This document shows positions 19,034-28,429 of a stretch of DNA of 64,000 nucleotides, piece after piece; position 1 is the first letter of the stretch, and each line of letters begins with the position of its first letter. Below the pieces are notes generated by a model. The model did no database searches, was not told where the DNA came from, and worked only from the letters and a program-made list of their open reading frames with translations. This DNA comes from Hippea alviniae EP5-r (GTDB lineage Bacteria; Campylobacterota_A; Desulfurellia; Desulfurellales; Hippeaceae): contig NZ_ATUV01000001.1 of the NCBI RefSeq assembly GCF_000420385.1, forward strand, positions 62,001 through 126,000. The letters run 5' to 3'. The position numbers and the translations under genes were made by a program.

Positions 19034-22000
19034 TTAAAATCTCCATCCAAGATTTGCATAGCCAGTATAGAGCTTGTAATCACCATTGAATTCGCTGCTG
19101 AATGTTAGTTCAAAGGATGCATTGCCTTTTACTAAATCTAATCCTACATTTGCTCTGCCTATCGTTCTATTCATCTTCTTTTTCACATCAACGACTGGAG
19201 TGTTGATGCCAGGAATGGACTGACCTATTACTATATCGTTGTTGTTTAAGAATCTGTCCACACCAAGTCCAAGGAAAGCTATGAGATTGGAATCCTTCAG
19301 TTGCCATTTTTTACTTAGATTGACTCTTGCTGTTCCAACCCAGAAGTTCTTGCTAAAGTTCTCGTAATGTTTGTCCCATTTAGAGTAATCTGCTTTTGTA
19401 GAATGGGAAGGAGTATGCCAATGAGTGTAGGTTAATCCTATCATAGGTGTTATTCTTATATTGTCTTTCAACTCGAAGGAGTAACCGCCCAGGGTTTTTA
19501 CATTGTAAGCTTTAGAGTGATAATCGCTGCTCTCATCCATTTCAAGATCAGGACCTGTTTTGCCTTGATAGGCATGTGATACATAGCTGTATGTTGTGAA
19601 TAAGGACAAGTAATAATTATCCTTATTGTATGTTCCAAACAGACCAACATTGAATATATCTTGAGATTCACTATCCATAGAGTATGAACCCTTAAAATCT
19701 ACACCTGAATCACCATATCCAACGAAAGTACCTATATCAAAAGCACTATTGAGCTTTCTTATGTATCCTACTTGAAGGCCTACAATGTCAGAGTCATATC
19801 CTAAGCTTTTAGCATGCATTTTGGAGTAAAATGGCAAAACAAATAATCCGTTATTGTATGAAGAGAAAGGAGTTGAATAGACTCCGTCTGTTTTTATCAT
19901 ACCAGAAGAAGCTAACATAACATTACTATTCTGGCTTAAGTATCTATGTCCTTCATACGGCATAACGATTTTGTTCATGACAAAATCAGAGAAATAATCT
20001 AAGCTCATTGCAGACATAAGATAGGCTGACTGAATACCCATAGCTGAAGTGCTTCCTTTTGGAGTATACTTGAACATAACAGCAGCGTTTGAGCTTCTAT
20101 CATTTCCATACCATGAGACACTGAAGTCAGGATTTAAGGAAGCGTATGCTAAAGAAGAGAACTTACCGCTTACTGAAGAAGTGCTGTCTGTTTCTATAAT
20201 GTAATATGGCTTTCCGATATATACATCCCTTCCAAGATATGCCAGCAGTTTAGCGCTGTTTAAGTTTAGCTTACTGTTGTTGCACAAATATACGGGTTTG
20301 TTCCATTTTGATGGGTCACCGTTAAAGCCAAGTCCTAAGTTCTTGTCTATAACCACATTGGAGTTATTGATGTATATGTCTCTAACTTTGCTGTTGCCGT
20401 TTGCTACTATCTCTCCAGGGCTGTTTAGAGTTATGTCTGAGTCTTCAAGATATAGAGCAGCTGCGTTTTGGACATATGGTGAGTCTGAGTTAACATACAA
20501 AGAAATTAGTCCGGTATTGTAAAGATATATATCGCTTGGGTCTATATACACTCCACCGACTTTATCAATAAGGGCATTTTCTCCCTTTGCTACTATATTA
20601 GTGCTTATAACTCCGCTGTTTATGAATTTGGAAGATGAGTTATGATTAATTCTTACTCCAAAAATGTTATGTTGGATTGTAGTTGCATTTTTAGTTTTCC
20701 CAATTCTGGATGTTACATTTATATAACCTGAGTTAGAAAACAGATTGACATTTCCATCTATATAAACACCATAAATGTCCATATCCCCAACATATCCTAT
20801 ATCCTTATCTTCGCCATTGTTGACTATATCACCTATATTTGAAGAAACACTTATACTTCCAGAGTTGGAGAAGGAATTAGCGGTTTCACCTATGTAAACA
20901 CCGTAGTTGCTGGAGTTGCCGATAAAAGCTATCTTGCTATTTTTACCATTGTTGACTATATCACCTATATTTGAAGAAACACTTATACTTCCAGAGTTGG
21001 AGAAGGAATTAGCATCTTCATCTATATAAACACCATAAATACCAGTATTGCCTACGCCTTCTATCACGCTGTCTTCACCATTATTGATTATATTACCTAT
21101 GTTGGAAGAAACAACTATGCTGCCTGAATTGGAGAATGAATTAGTAACATCATTAACGCAAACGCCGTAGATACCGTCTTCAGGTGTTGGGGGTGACCCA
21201 AAGTCATAACCATTGCCGATAGCTTCTATGCTTCCGTTTTTCCCGTTATTAATTACATTACCTACCGTAGAAAGAACTTTAATGTTTCCATGGTTAGAGA
21301 ATGAGCCCGTATCGTATGTGCGGACGCCATATATACCATCATTGCTTGTATATATTTCTCCGTCTTCTCCATTGTTTGTTATGTTGCCCATTACAGCAGA
21401 AACATTAATAGAGCCGGAATTGGAAAAGGAGTTTGAATCGCCACCTATATAGGTGCCGAGAATGTTAAAATTGCCAGCGCCATCTATTTCTCCGTCTTCT
21501 CCATTGTTTGTTATGTTGCCCATTACAGCAGAAACATTAATAGAGCCGGAATTGGAAAAGGAGTTTGAATCGCCACCTATATAAACACCGGAGATAAAAG
21601 GAACAACTCTACTTTTATAAATGGAAAAAACATTGTTGCCTATTAGACGCATATCCCCACCATCTCCGCTATTTGTTATATCACCTATCACAGCAGAAAC
21701 ATTAATAGAGCCGGAATTGGAAAAGGAGTTTGAATCGCCATCTATGTAAACACCATAGATGCCAGGGATTATCGTAGTATATTTAAGAAGTATATTGGAA
21801 TTCCCGATAAAACCTACGAAACCATCTTCTCCGCTATTTGTTATATCACCTATCACAGCAGAAACATTAATAGAGCCGGAATTGAAGAAGGAGCCAACGT
21901 TTCCGTTAGCGCTAAATCCGTCAACAAATTCGTTACCCAGTGAAGCTATTCCCCCATCGTCTCCACTATTTGTTATATCACCTATCACAGCAGAAACATT

Positions 22001-22792
22001 AATAGAGCCGGAATTGAAGAAGGAGCCAACGTTTCCGTTAGCGCTAAATCCGTCAACTTCAATGTTACCAACTTCTCCATTTATTCCCCCATTTTCTCCA
22101 CTGTTTGTTATATCACCTATCACAGCAGAAACATTAATAGAGCCGGAATTGGAAAAGGAGTTTGAATCGCCTTCTATATGAGTGCCGGCAACGATATTAC
22201 CAACTAATCCATCTATTCCCCCCTCTTCTCCACTATTTATTATATCACCTATCACAGCAGAAACATTAATAGAGCCAGAATTAGAGAAGGAGTTTAAATT
22301 GCCATTTATATAGGTACCTGCTATGAAACTGTTACTTACTGTATCGTTTATTTCTTCATCGTTCTTGCTATTGATTATATTGCCTATTTTAGAAAATACA
22401 CTTATACTTCCAGCATTAGAAAAAGTTTTGACTTCGTTCATGTTGTTCAACTTAACACCGTACACATCTTCGATGGAGCTAAGGATAGTAGAATTTGCGG
22501 TGAGTTCGGTATTTCCGACAATTGCCTTTACCCAAATGTTTCCAGTTTCGGTGTTGTCAAACAGAGATATTGTTGTTAGGCTGGAGTCATTAGTTACACC
22601 TACTATATTAGATAGATAACCACTGTCTTCTGATACTTCATTTTTCACATTCCCTTTATTTATCCATATAGGAGTAGTTATAATCGTAGGATTCCCTGGG
22701 GGAATAGAAAAAGATTTCAGTGGCAAAAATAAAAACATGTTTACAAACATAAAAAAATAAAAAGATTTCCTAAAACATTGCAATGAAAACAT
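19034..22792 (-). CDS. Autotransporter with tandemly repeated passenger
   Basis: This is a 1252-residue outer-membrane protein. Residues 1-30 form a signal peptide (basic start, hydrophobic core, FSIPP near the cleavage region). Residues about 120-720 hold about 13 copies of a repeat of roughly 44 residues whose core is FSNSGSINVSAVIGDITNSG, expected to stack as a beta-helix or beta-solenoid. A non-repeated part follows, then a typical 12-strand autotransporter beta-domain (about residues 960-1252) that ends in aromatic GWRF. Function is probably surface exposure or adhesion, by inference. GGGAGG precedes the ATG. The gene stands alone with its own promoter and terminator. Confidence 0.88.
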   Translation of the reverse strand: MFSLQCFRKSFYFFMFVNMFLFLPLKSFSIPPGNPTIITTPIWINKGNVKNEVSEDSGYLSNIVGVTNDSSLTTISLFDNTETGNIWVKAIVGNTELTANSTILSSIEDVYGVKLNNMNEVKTFSNAGSISVFSKIGNIINSKNDEEINDTVSNSFIAGTYINGNLNSFSNSGSINVSAVIGDIINSGEEGGIDGLVGNIVAGTHIEGDSNSFSNSGSINVSAVIGDITNSGENGGINGEVGNIEVDGFSANGNVGSFFNSGSINVSAVIGDITNSGDDGGIASLGNEFVDGFSANGNVGSFFNSGSINVSAVIGDITNSGEDGFVGFIGNSNILLKYTTIIPGIYGVYIDGDSNSFSNSGSINVSAVIGDITNSGDGGDMRLIGNNVFSIYKSRVVPFISGVYIGGDSNSFSNSGSINVSAVMGNITNNGEDGEIDGAGNFNILGTYIGGDSNSFSNSGSINVSAVMGNITNNGEDGEIYTSNDGIYGVRTYDTGSFSNHGNIKVLSTVGNVINNGKNGSIEAIGNGYDFGSPPTPEDGIYGVCVNDVTNSFSNSGSIVVSSNIGNIINNGEDSVIEGVGNTGIYGVYIDEDANSFSNSGSISVSSNIGDIVNNGKNSKIAFIGNSSNYGVYIGETANSFSNSGSISVSSNIGDIVNNGEDKDIGYVGDMDIYGVYIDGNVNLFSNSGYINVTSRIGKTKNATTIQHNIFGVRINHNSSSKFINSGVISTNIVAKGENALIDKVGGVYIDPSDIYLYNTGLISLYVNSDSPYVQNAAALYLEDSDITLNSPGEIVANGNSKVRDIYINNSNVVIDKNLGLGFNGDPSKWNKPVYLCNNSKLNLNSAKLLAYLGRDVYIGKPYYIIETDSTSSVSGKFSSLAYASLNPDFSVSWYGNDRSSNAAVMFKYTPKGSTSAMGIQSAYLMSAMSLDYFSDFVMNKIVMPYEGHRYLSQNSNVMLASSGMIKTDGVYSTPFSSYNNGLFVLPFYSKMHAKSLGYDSDIVGLQVGYIRKLNSAFDIGTFVGYGDSGVDFKGSYSMDSESQDIFNVGLFGTYNKDNYYLSLFTTYSYVSHAYQGKTGPDLEMDESSDYHSKAYNVKTLGGYSFELKDNIRITPMIGLTYTHWHTPSHSTKADYSKWDKHYENFSKNFWVGTARVNLSKKWQLKDSNLIAFLGLGVDRFLNNNDIVIGQSIPGINTPVVDVKKKMNRTIGRANVGLDLVKGNASFELTFSSEFNGDYKLYTGYANLGWRF
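21354..21451 (-). repeat. 98-base exact direct repeat, copy A (pair 1)
   Basis: This stretch is identical by eye to 21486-21583. The two copies are offset by 132 bases, which is 44 codons, so the reading frame is kept. Confidence 0.88.
21486..21583 (-). repeat. 98-base exact direct repeat, copy B (pair 1)
   Basis: Second copy of the exact repeat at 21354-21451. It encodes the same INVSAVMGNITNNGEDGEI unit on the minus strand. Confidence 0.88.
21834..21925 (-). repeat. 92-base exact direct repeat, copy A (pair 2)
   Basis: This stretch is identical by eye to 21966-22057, again with a 132-base offset. It encodes the VDGFSANGNVGSFFNSG variant, which is found only in this pair. Confidence 0.85.
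21966..22057 (-). repeat. 92-base exact direct repeat, copy B (pair 2)
   Basis: Second copy of the repeat at 21834-21925. The shared FFNSG variant in both copies shows this pair came from a separate duplication from pair 1. Confidence 0.85.
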
Positions 22793-22852
22793 AACACAAC
22801 CTCCCTAATAATAGTATTTTCTAATTAACAAAGGATTAAAACTTCCAACAAA

Positions 22853-22881
22853 CTTATAAACAAAATATGAGCACGTGTCAA
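22853..22881 (-). promoter_or_regulatory. Sigma70-like promoter of the autotransporter gene
   Basis: On the minus strand TTGACA (22881-22876) and TATAAG (22858-22853) are separated by 17 bases. The spacer begins with CGTG, so the palindrome CACGTG overlaps the end of the -35 box and could be an operator. The predicted leader is about 55 bases. Confidence 0.7.
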
Positions 22882-22941
22882 GTAAAAATGTAAAGTGATT
22901 TTGTTTTGGTTGTAAACTATAAGTGTCTTCATTAGAAAAGA

Positions 22942-23742
22942 TTATTTCAACTTAAACACTGCAACTCGTGGTAAGTTGTTTAAATCATGTTTGCAATACA
23001 TAAAGCCGTTTAGGTGTTTTACTTTTTCTAATTGGTTATAGCCTATCTCTGAGATAAGATAAGTTGCTCTGTTTTTTGCTTGATTTAGAAGCTCTTCTAA
23101 AAACTGGGTTCCTGTTTTATCTATTAAAGCCAATTTTGGCTCGAATTTTACATCAGGTTGCAATCTTTCGTATTCGTTTTCTGCGATATAGGGCGGATTA
23201 CAGACAATAATGTCTGCTTTTTTTAAAAAAGATAGTTTATCTGTAACGATTAATTTTACATCAGCTTTTAATCTGTCTCTATTTATTTTTGCCACTTCAA
23301 TTGCATCTTTTGATATGTCTGATGCAAAAATTGGTATGTTTAATGTTTTTGATAGCGATATTGCTATACAACCACTGCCTGTTGCAACATCAATAATTAC
23401 GGGATTTTTAAACTCTTTTGATAACTTTATTGTCTCTTCAACGAGCAGTTCTGTTTCTGGGCGTGGTATGAGCACCCTTTCATCGACATAGAAGTCAAAC
23501 CCGAAAAACTCCTTTCTTTTTGTGGTGTATGCCATCGGATAGTAATTTTTGCGTCTATTTAACAGTTCAAAGAACATGCTCTCTTTATCTTTATCTACAT
23601 TTTTGTCTGGATTTGCCAGAATATAAACATCATCTTTTCCCAAAACAGTTTTCAAGATGAGAAGTGTATCTATCTGATATGTTGCTATGTTTGACTCTTT
23701 TAGTTCTTTAAACCCGTGTTTTAGGAGCTCTCTTATTACCAT
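22942..23742 (-). CDS. prmC: Peptide chain release factor N5-glutamine methyltransferase
   Basis: The product is 266 residues. It methylates the GGQ glutamine of release factors with S-adenosylmethionine. An N-terminal helical substrate domain precedes the PLIPRPETE-like segment (VLIPRPETELLVE), the SAM loop DVATGSGCIAISL and the catalytic NPPY (VCNPPYIAENEY). All are intact. It overlaps tilS by 7 bases and is last in a four-gene minus-strand operon. Confidence 0.94.
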   Translation of the reverse strand: MVIRELLKHGFKELKESNIATYQIDTLLILKTVLGKDDVYILANPDKNVDKDKESMFFELLNRRKNYYPMAYTTKRKEFFGFDFYVDERVLIPRPETELLVEETIKLSKEFKNPVIIDVATGSGCIAISLSKTLNIPIFASDISKDAIEVAKINRDRLKADVKLIVTDKLSFLKKADIIVCNPPYIAENEYERLQPDVKFEPKLALIDKTGTQFLEELLNQAKNRATYLISEIGYNQLEKVKHLNGFMYCKHDLNNLPRVAVFKLK

Positions 23743-24698
23743 TTCTCTATTATCAGTTTGCCGTTTCTCTTGTATGCTTTTATGATTTTGCGCAGATGCA
23801 CCTCGGTGTTTTCATCTATGTTGTTGATTCTTTCTAAGTTTTCGAAGCTTATAGAATAACTCATACCTGTAAGCTGTTTTACTGCTTTTGAGATTATTCT
23901 TCTTCTAATTGACGGATAATCCAAATCATCTAAATTTAGAATTGCTCTATTTTCTATTATTCTAACCCTTTTTGTAAATTCAATCTCTGATAAGTCGCTT
24001 AGAAAGCGTGAATCTTCATTTAAAATATTAAGTTCTCTAAATAGAGTCTCTGTTATGTTAGGGTTAAACTCTTCAAGCAACGGGATAAGCTTATGCCTTA
24101 TTTTGTTTCTTGTGTATTTCTCTTCAAAGTTGCTTCTGTCTATTTTGTATTCTATATTGTTTTCATCCAAAAAACTTTGAATCTCATCTTTTTTAAAACA
24201 GAGAATAGGTCTTATAAAAAAGCTACTCTTTGGTTTTAAAGATACAAGACCATCTAAGGAGCTTCCCTTTATAAGGTGCATAAGCATAGTCTCTATAGCA
24301 TCGTTCATCGTATGGCCTGTCGCTATGAAGTCAAGGCTTAGCGTTTTTTTAGCTTTTAGAAAAAACTCTCGTCTTTTTATTCGTGCTGCTTCTTCCAATG
24401 ATAGTTTATGTTCCTTTTTAAATTCTATGACATTGTGGGTTTTAGAGACAAAGTTTAGTCCCATCTTCTCTGCCATATCTTTGACAAAGAGTTCTTCTTC
24501 ATCTGCTTCTTCTCTTATCTTGTGGTTGAAATGCAAAACTGTAAGATTCAAGTTTAGCTCTTCTTTTATCTTGTTCAGCATAAAAAGAAGAAAGATTGAG
24601 TCTGGCCCACCCGATACACCAACGCCTATGTTTGAGCTTTCTGGTATAAGCCTATTTCTATCTATGAAACTCTTTAGCTTCTTTAACAACTCTTCCAT
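23736..24698 (-). CDS. tilS: tRNA(Ile)-lysidine synthase
   Basis: The product is 320 residues from the chosen ATG. It attaches lysine to C34 of the tRNA-Ile CAU anticodon so that it reads AUA. The PP-loop motif GVSGGPDSIFLLF near residue 26, LHFNHKIREEADEEE and the ATGHTMNDAIETMLM segment identify it. It is near the short end of the family, lacking much of the C-terminal substrate domain. GTG 24719 would add 7 residues and is possible; ATG 24698 gives the usual N-terminus. The start lies inside the end of the upstream gene by about 40 bases. Confidence 0.92.
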   Translation of the reverse strand: MEELLKKLKSFIDRNRLIPESSNIGVGVSGGPDSIFLLFMLNKIKEELNLNLTVLHFNHKIREEADEEELFVKDMAEKMGLNFVSKTHNVIEFKKEHKLSLEEAARIKRREFFLKAKKTLSLDFIATGHTMNDAIETMLMHLIKGSSLDGLVSLKPKSSFFIRPILCFKKDEIQSFLDENNIEYKIDRSNFEEKYTRNKIRHKLIPLLEEFNPNITETLFRELNILNEDSRFLSDLSEIEFTKRVRIIENRAILNLDDLDYPSIRRRIISKAVKQLTGMSYSISFENLERINNIDENTEVHLRKIIKAYKRNGKLIIEKW

Positions 24699-25554
24699 TG
24701 GATAAATAGAATACACCACCTATTAGACTGCATGCAACAGAGACAAAAAACACTATTAAACTTAAACTTACGGCTTGAGCAGGAGAGAGTCCTGCATATT
24801 TAAATAGATAAACAAATGAGAACTCTCTAACGCCTATGCCATTAAACGATATAGGCAGAAAACTAATCAGTGTTATTATTGGTATGAAGGCAAAGTAATA
24901 GGCTATGTTTATATTGAGATTTGTAAGTTGCCCAACACATACATAGATGAGTATGTTTATTATCTGAATGAAAACGGATAGTGCCGATACGATGTAGAAC
25001 TCCTTGCTTTTATGAAACAGCACTATATCGTTGTAAAAGAGAGAGACTTTCTTATGTTTTATAAACTTAAGCATATAAACAGAAACGAAAGCAAAGATGT
25101 TTATTGATATAATGCTTAGGGCGATTTTTATACCAAACAGCTTAAAGAACAGAAGCACGCTAATAAGAGAAAGAAGAAGCAGTGCAACAAGGCCGTTGTA
25201 TCTTTCAAGAAATATAGAACTTATCGATTGTCTTATGCCTATTTTTTTTGAGAGTATATAGCCTTTAATTGCATCGCCACCGATGATGCTTGGTAAAAAT
25301 AGGTTTGCAAACATGCCCATCAGATACAGTTTAAAAAGAGACAAAAAATCTTCGTTTTTACCGAGACTCTTTATAACCAACTTCCATCTTATACTGCTTA
25401 TAAACTGAGCAGAAAGATACAAAAAACAAAGAAGCAAAAAGTCAAAAAGGCCAACCTTTACTATGGTTTCTTTTAATTGGTGCATGTCTATTTTATTGAA
25501 AAGCAAAATGATAAGCAGTATGCTTACAATGAGTTTTATAACTGTTTTTAACAT
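24658..25554 (-). CDS. Flippase-like integral membrane protein (UPF0104/LPG synthase TM region)
   Basis: This 298-residue protein has about eight hydrophobic segments and the family features of the UPF0104/YbhN group, related to the membrane part of MprF: FISSIRWKLVIKSLG near residue 55, FLPSIIGGDAIKGY near 95 and FNGIGVREFSFVYLF near 235. Such proteins are thought to move lipid-linked substrates across the membrane. The substrate cannot be read from sequence. It overlaps epmA-like by 7 bases and tilS by about 40. Confidence 0.8.
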   Translation of the reverse strand: MLKTVIKLIVSILLIILLFNKIDMHQLKETIVKVGLFDFLLLCFLYLSAQFISSIRWKLVIKSLGKNEDFLSLFKLYLMGMFANLFLPSIIGGDAIKGYILSKKIGIRQSISSIFLERYNGLVALLLLSLISVLLFFKLFGIKIALSIISINIFAFVSVYMLKFIKHKKVSLFYNDIVLFHKSKEFYIVSALSVFIQIINILIYVCVGQLTNLNINIAYYFAFIPIITLISFLPISFNGIGVREFSFVYLFKYAGLSPAQAVSLSLIVFFVSVACSLIGGVFYLSNGRVVKEAKEFHR

Positions 25555-26567
25555 ATTTTGTCCTTATTTAAGAGTATCATTATGAGCCTGTCTATACCAA
25601 CGGCTATTCCACTTGCAGGCGGCATACCAAAAGCCATATACTCCATAAACTCTCTATCTTGAAAACCAAATCTTCGTTTTATCTCTTCAAAATTGTTCTC
25701 TTCAAGATAGCAGTTTCCAAGCTCTATGCCGGCAATGTAAATCTCGTATCTTTTTGCATAACCGTTTTTTATCTTTGATAGAGCCGCTCTCTCTTTAGGA
25801 AAATCATATATTACTTCGATGCAGTCTTTACCAAGCTCTTTTTCTATCTTTAAAGAGAATATGGCATCTAATATCTCAAGCTTGTCGTCTGTTCCTTCAA
25901 TAGAGAAGCTCTCCTTTAGCTTTGAGCTTTCAGTTTTTTCTATGTTTATGTTGCAATGATAGAGAAATGCGTCTTTGTATGAGATGTACGATACTTTATT
26001 TAAGTCTATCTCAAAGCCTTTGTATTTTAAGATATCTGAGCCGTTTAGATATTTTACCATACTTGAGAAATCGAAAATAATGTCTTCTGGTTCTGCCAAT
26101 GCTCTATACCACTCAAGCATGAGAAACTCTTTCTTGTGTAGATTGTCTTCAAAATCGTCTCTATATGCGAAGTTTAGCTCAAATATCTTCTCAACTCCTA
26201 AGGTTAGAAGTTTTTTTAGTTCAACTTCTGGCGAAGGTGCAAGTATGCCGGCTTTGGTATCCAAAAGGTTTATGTTTGTTTCTGATATCCTTTCCTTTTT
26301 TAGTTTTGGAGTTATGACTTCTGTGAAACTTTCTTTGAAAAAAAACTCCTTTATCCTTTTAATTATCTCAAACTTTTGTATATAATAATCCCGTTCGTTT
26401 TTCAGGCTTTGAAGCTTGTCTCTGTTTTGGCATTTTGTTAGGAGTGTGTCGTTTTCGTCGATTATGTCGCCTAAGTCGTGGCGGGAAGCAAAGTTTAGTT
26501 TAACGGTTTTGCCTTCTGAAAAGATGAGTGTTGAATTTGCTGTTTTTTTTACTATTCTACCAAACAC
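25548..26567 (-). CDS. epmA: EpmA/GenX-like class II lysyl-tRNA synthetase-related ligase
   Basis: The product is 339 residues from GTG 26567. Class II synthetase motifs are present: motif 2 region near FELNFAYRDDF-EFLMLEWYRA and motif 3 at the end (GMPPASGIAVGIDRLIMIL). There is no full OB anticodon domain, as in EpmA, which adds beta-lysine to elongation factor P. A short N-terminal extension (about 50 residues) precedes the core. The frame is open further upstream to 26747 but that part lies on the opposite strand of gmhA and looks like chance. Neither efp nor epmB is in the window, so the substrate is inferred. Confidence 0.78.
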   Translation of the reverse strand: MFGRIVKKTANSTLIFSEGKTVKLNFASRHDLGDIIDENDTLLTKCQNRDKLQSLKNERDYYIQKFEIIKRIKEFFFKESFTEVITPKLKKERISETNINLLDTKAGILAPSPEVELKKLLTLGVEKIFELNFAYRDDFEDNLHKKEFLMLEWYRALAEPEDIIFDFSSMVKYLNGSDILKYKGFEIDLNKVSYISYKDAFLYHCNINIEKTESSKLKESFSIEGTDDKLEILDAIFSLKIEKELGKDCIEVIYDFPKERAALSKIKNGYAKRYEIYIAGIELGNCYLEENNFEEIKRRFGFQDREFMEYMAFGMPPASGIAVGIDRLIMILLNKDKIC

Positions 26568-26579
26568 GGGAGCTATGTT

Positions 26580-27140
26580 ATGAAAAAGGAAGAGTTTTTG
26601 CAAGCGGTTGAAGAGCTTGAAAAAGCTCTCAAACATGTATCGTTTGAAGAGATAAAAACAGTCGCAGATGAGATTATAGATGCGTTTAAAAAAGGACATA
26701 CGCTTTTCATATGCGGAAATGGTGGATCTGCTGCTGATGCCCAACATATGGCGGCTGAGTTTGTGAATAGATTTTTAAAAGAGAGAGAACCTTTGCCTGC
26801 TATAGCACTTACGACCGATACTTCAAATATAACAAGCATTGCGAACGATTACTCGTTTGATAATGTGTTTGAAAAGCAGCTTAAAGCTTTGTCTAAAAGC
26901 GGCGATATACTAATTGGAATAAGCACATCTGGAAACTCAAAAAACATAGTAAGGGCGTTTGAGACAGCAAGAGAGATAGGCGTTAAAACCGTTGGCCTTT
27001 TGGGTAGAGATGGTGGTGTATTGAGAAATATCAGCGATTATGCGATTGTTGTAAAATCACACTCAACGCCACGCATTCAGGAAGTTCACACATTTATAAT
27101 ACATGCGATTTGTCAGATGGTTGAAGATGCATTTGCTTGA
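26580..27140 (+). CDS. gmhA: Phosphoheptose isomerase
   Basis: The product is 186 residues, a SIS-domain isomerase of the usual length. It converts sedoheptulose 7-phosphate to D-glycero-D-manno-heptose 7-phosphate, the first step of ADP-heptose synthesis. The sequences [23 protein letters not shown] and [13 protein letters not shown] are diagnostic. GGAG lies 7 bases before the ATG. It is divergent from epmA-like with only about 12 bases between the starts, so the promoters of both must lie inside the opposite genes. Confidence 0.95.
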   Translation: MKKEEFLQAVEELEKALKHVSFEEIKTVADEIIDAFKKGHTLFICGNGGSAADAQHMAAEFVNRFLKEREPLPAIALTTDTSNITSIANDYSFDNVFEKQLKALSKSGDILIGISTSGNSKNIVRAFETAREIGVKTVGLLGRDGGVLRNISDYAIVVKSHSTPRIQEVHTFIIHAICQMVEDAFA

Positions 27141-27627
27141 GAAAATTGTAAGTATTGACGATGCCAAAAGCATAGCTAAAGAGTTAAAAGAGAAAGGTAA
27201 AACCATAGGCTTTACGAACGGCTGTTTTGATATTCTACATGCAGGGCATGTCAGTTATCTTGCAAAGGCTAAGGATATGGTTGATGTGCTGTTTGTTGGC
27301 TTGAACTCTGATAGTTCAGTTAGAAGATTAAAGGGTAAAAACAGGCCTATAAACAGTCAGAGCGATAGAGCACTTGTGCTTGCTGGTTTAAGTAGCGTTG
27401 ATTTTGTGATTATCTTTGAAGAAGATACGCCTATAAAGTTGATAGAAGCAATAAAACCTGATTTTCTCTTTAAAGGTGCCGATTGGAAAGGCAAAACTGT
27501 TGTTGGTGCAGATTTTGTTTTGAAAAACGGTGGCAGGGTTGAGTTTATCGATTTCTTAGGTGGAAGATCAACAACATCGACGATAGAGAAGGTAATAGAT
27601 GCATACTGCACTGATAGAAGAGTTTGA
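27127..27627 (+). CDS. rfaE2: D-glycero-beta-D-manno-heptose 1-phosphate adenylyltransferase (HldE2/RfaE domain II)
   Basis: The product is 166 residues, a nucleotidyltransferase of the cytidylyltransferase superfamily with [16 protein letters not shown] near residue 30 and the C-terminal [12 protein letters not shown]. It makes ADP-heptose from heptose 1-phosphate. It is the second half of E. coli HldE as a separate gene. I chose ATG 27127 inside the gmhA end; ATG 27103 is also in frame but would overlap more. It overlaps the downstream recombinase gene by 29 bases. Confidence 0.92.
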   Translation: MHLLEKIVSIDDAKSIAKELKEKGKTIGFTNGCFDILHAGHVSYLAKAKDMVDVLFVGLNSDSSVRRLKGKNRPINSQSDRALVLAGLSSVDFVIIFEEDTPIKLIEAIKPDFLFKGADWKGKTVVGADFVLKNGGRVEFIDFLGGRSTTSTIEKVIDAYCTDRRV

Positions 27628-28429
27628 GCGTTATCTTGATGCAAGGTATAGTTCGCACCATACGAAAAGAGCATATATGAAGGATGTTGAAGAGTTTTTG
27701 TCGCACTCTTTCGGTTTTGACATAGAAGGTGTTGAAAGGTTTGAGTCTGTTCTATTTAAGAAGGGATTATCTTCAAAGAGCATAAATAGAAAATTGGCGT
27801 CGTTGAGTGTATTTTTTGAATTTTTGAAACAGAAGGGTATTGTTGAGAAGAATCCGGTTAAGCTTGTGGATAAACCGAAGCAGAAGAAGAGTCTTCCTAA
27901 GTTTTTAGAAGTTGATGAGCTTGTTGGTTTGCTTGAGAGCGTTAAAGACAAAAGGGATAGGGCGTTGCTTGAACTTTTGTATTCGACTGGTTTAAGGGTT
28001 AGCGAGCTTGTCTCTTTGAATGTTGAAGATGTGGATTTTGACAATTTAAGGTTAAAGGTTAGAAGAAAAGGTGGCAGGGTTATGTATGTTCCATTTGGGA
28101 GAAGGGCAGGTGAGTATCTGCTTGAGTATCTTAAAGGCAGAAAAACAGGGCCACTCTTTCTAAACAGGTATAACAACAGGATTTCAGATAGAATGGTTAG
28201 AAAGATAATAAAAAGATATGCATTGGGAAGCATCTTCAAAGATATATCGCCACACACATTGAGACATACAAGGGCTACGCATCTTTTAAACAGCGGTATG
28301 GATTTAAGACTGCTTCAGAGATTTTTAGGGCACTCTTCGATTAGAGCAACTCAAATCTATACGCATCTCAACCTTAAAGAGCTCTCAGATGTTTACGATA
28401 AAACTCATCCAATAGTAAACGATGAATAG
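27599..28429 (+). CDS. Tyrosine recombinase, XerC/D type
   Basis: The product is 276 residues. The N-terminal SAM-like core-binding domain covers about 1-85. The catalytic domain has the first Arg in [12 protein letters not shown] (near 134), [12 protein letters not shown] with His-x-x-Arg, [15 protein letters not shown] with the nucleophile Tyr. All catalytic residues are present. It probably resolves chromosome dimers at a dif site, because it sits in a housekeeping operon and not beside phage or integron genes. Whether it works alone (XerH-like) cannot be told here. Confidence 0.88.
   Translation: MHTALIEEFERYLDARYSSHHTKRAYMKDVEEFLSHSFGFDIEGVERFESVLFKKGLSSKSINRKLASLSVFFEFLKQKGIVEKNPVKLVDKPKQKKSLPKFLEVDELVGLLESVKDKRDRALLELLYSTGLRVSELVSLNVEDVDFDNLRLKVRRKGGRVMYVPFGRRAGEYLLEYLKGRKTGPLFLNRYNNRISDRMVRKIIKRYALGSIFKDISPHTLRHTRATHLLNSGMDLRLLQRFLGHSSIRATQIYTHLNLKELSDVYDKTHPIVNDE

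Larger units (their letters stand above)
20600..22440 (-). repeat. Tandem repeat region inside the autotransporter gene
   Basis: About 13 in-frame units of 108-165 bases encode the SFSNSGSI-x-VSA-IG-I-NSG-DG core. The central units (21350-22290) are closest to each other. The first unit (FSNAGSISVFSKIGNI) and the last units (FSNSGYINVTSRIGK and FINSGVISTNI) are the most diverged, which fits expansion from the middle. The variable part of each unit ends in a GVYI-G-S-NS type turn. Confidence 0.9.

Noticed and set aside
21759-22181. 140-residue open frame on the + strand opposite the autotransporter repeats
   Set aside because: It is a repeat shadow: the same short sequence recurs because the coding repeat is on the other strand. 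No ribosome-binding site.
20600-22440. Possible CRISPR array because of regularly spaced repeats
   Set aside because: The repeats are in-frame coding units of 108-165 bases, without 25-37-base repeats and unique spacers, and no cas genes are near.
26568-26747. 60-residue N-terminal extension of the EpmA-like frame
   Set aside because: It is the reverse strand of gmhA, which is a certain gene; the extension has no family similarity that I can see.
27599-28429. Integron or phage integrase
   Set aside because: The recombinase is embedded by overlaps in an LPS/transport operon, has no attachment-site or cassette features nearby, and matches housekeeping Xer length.
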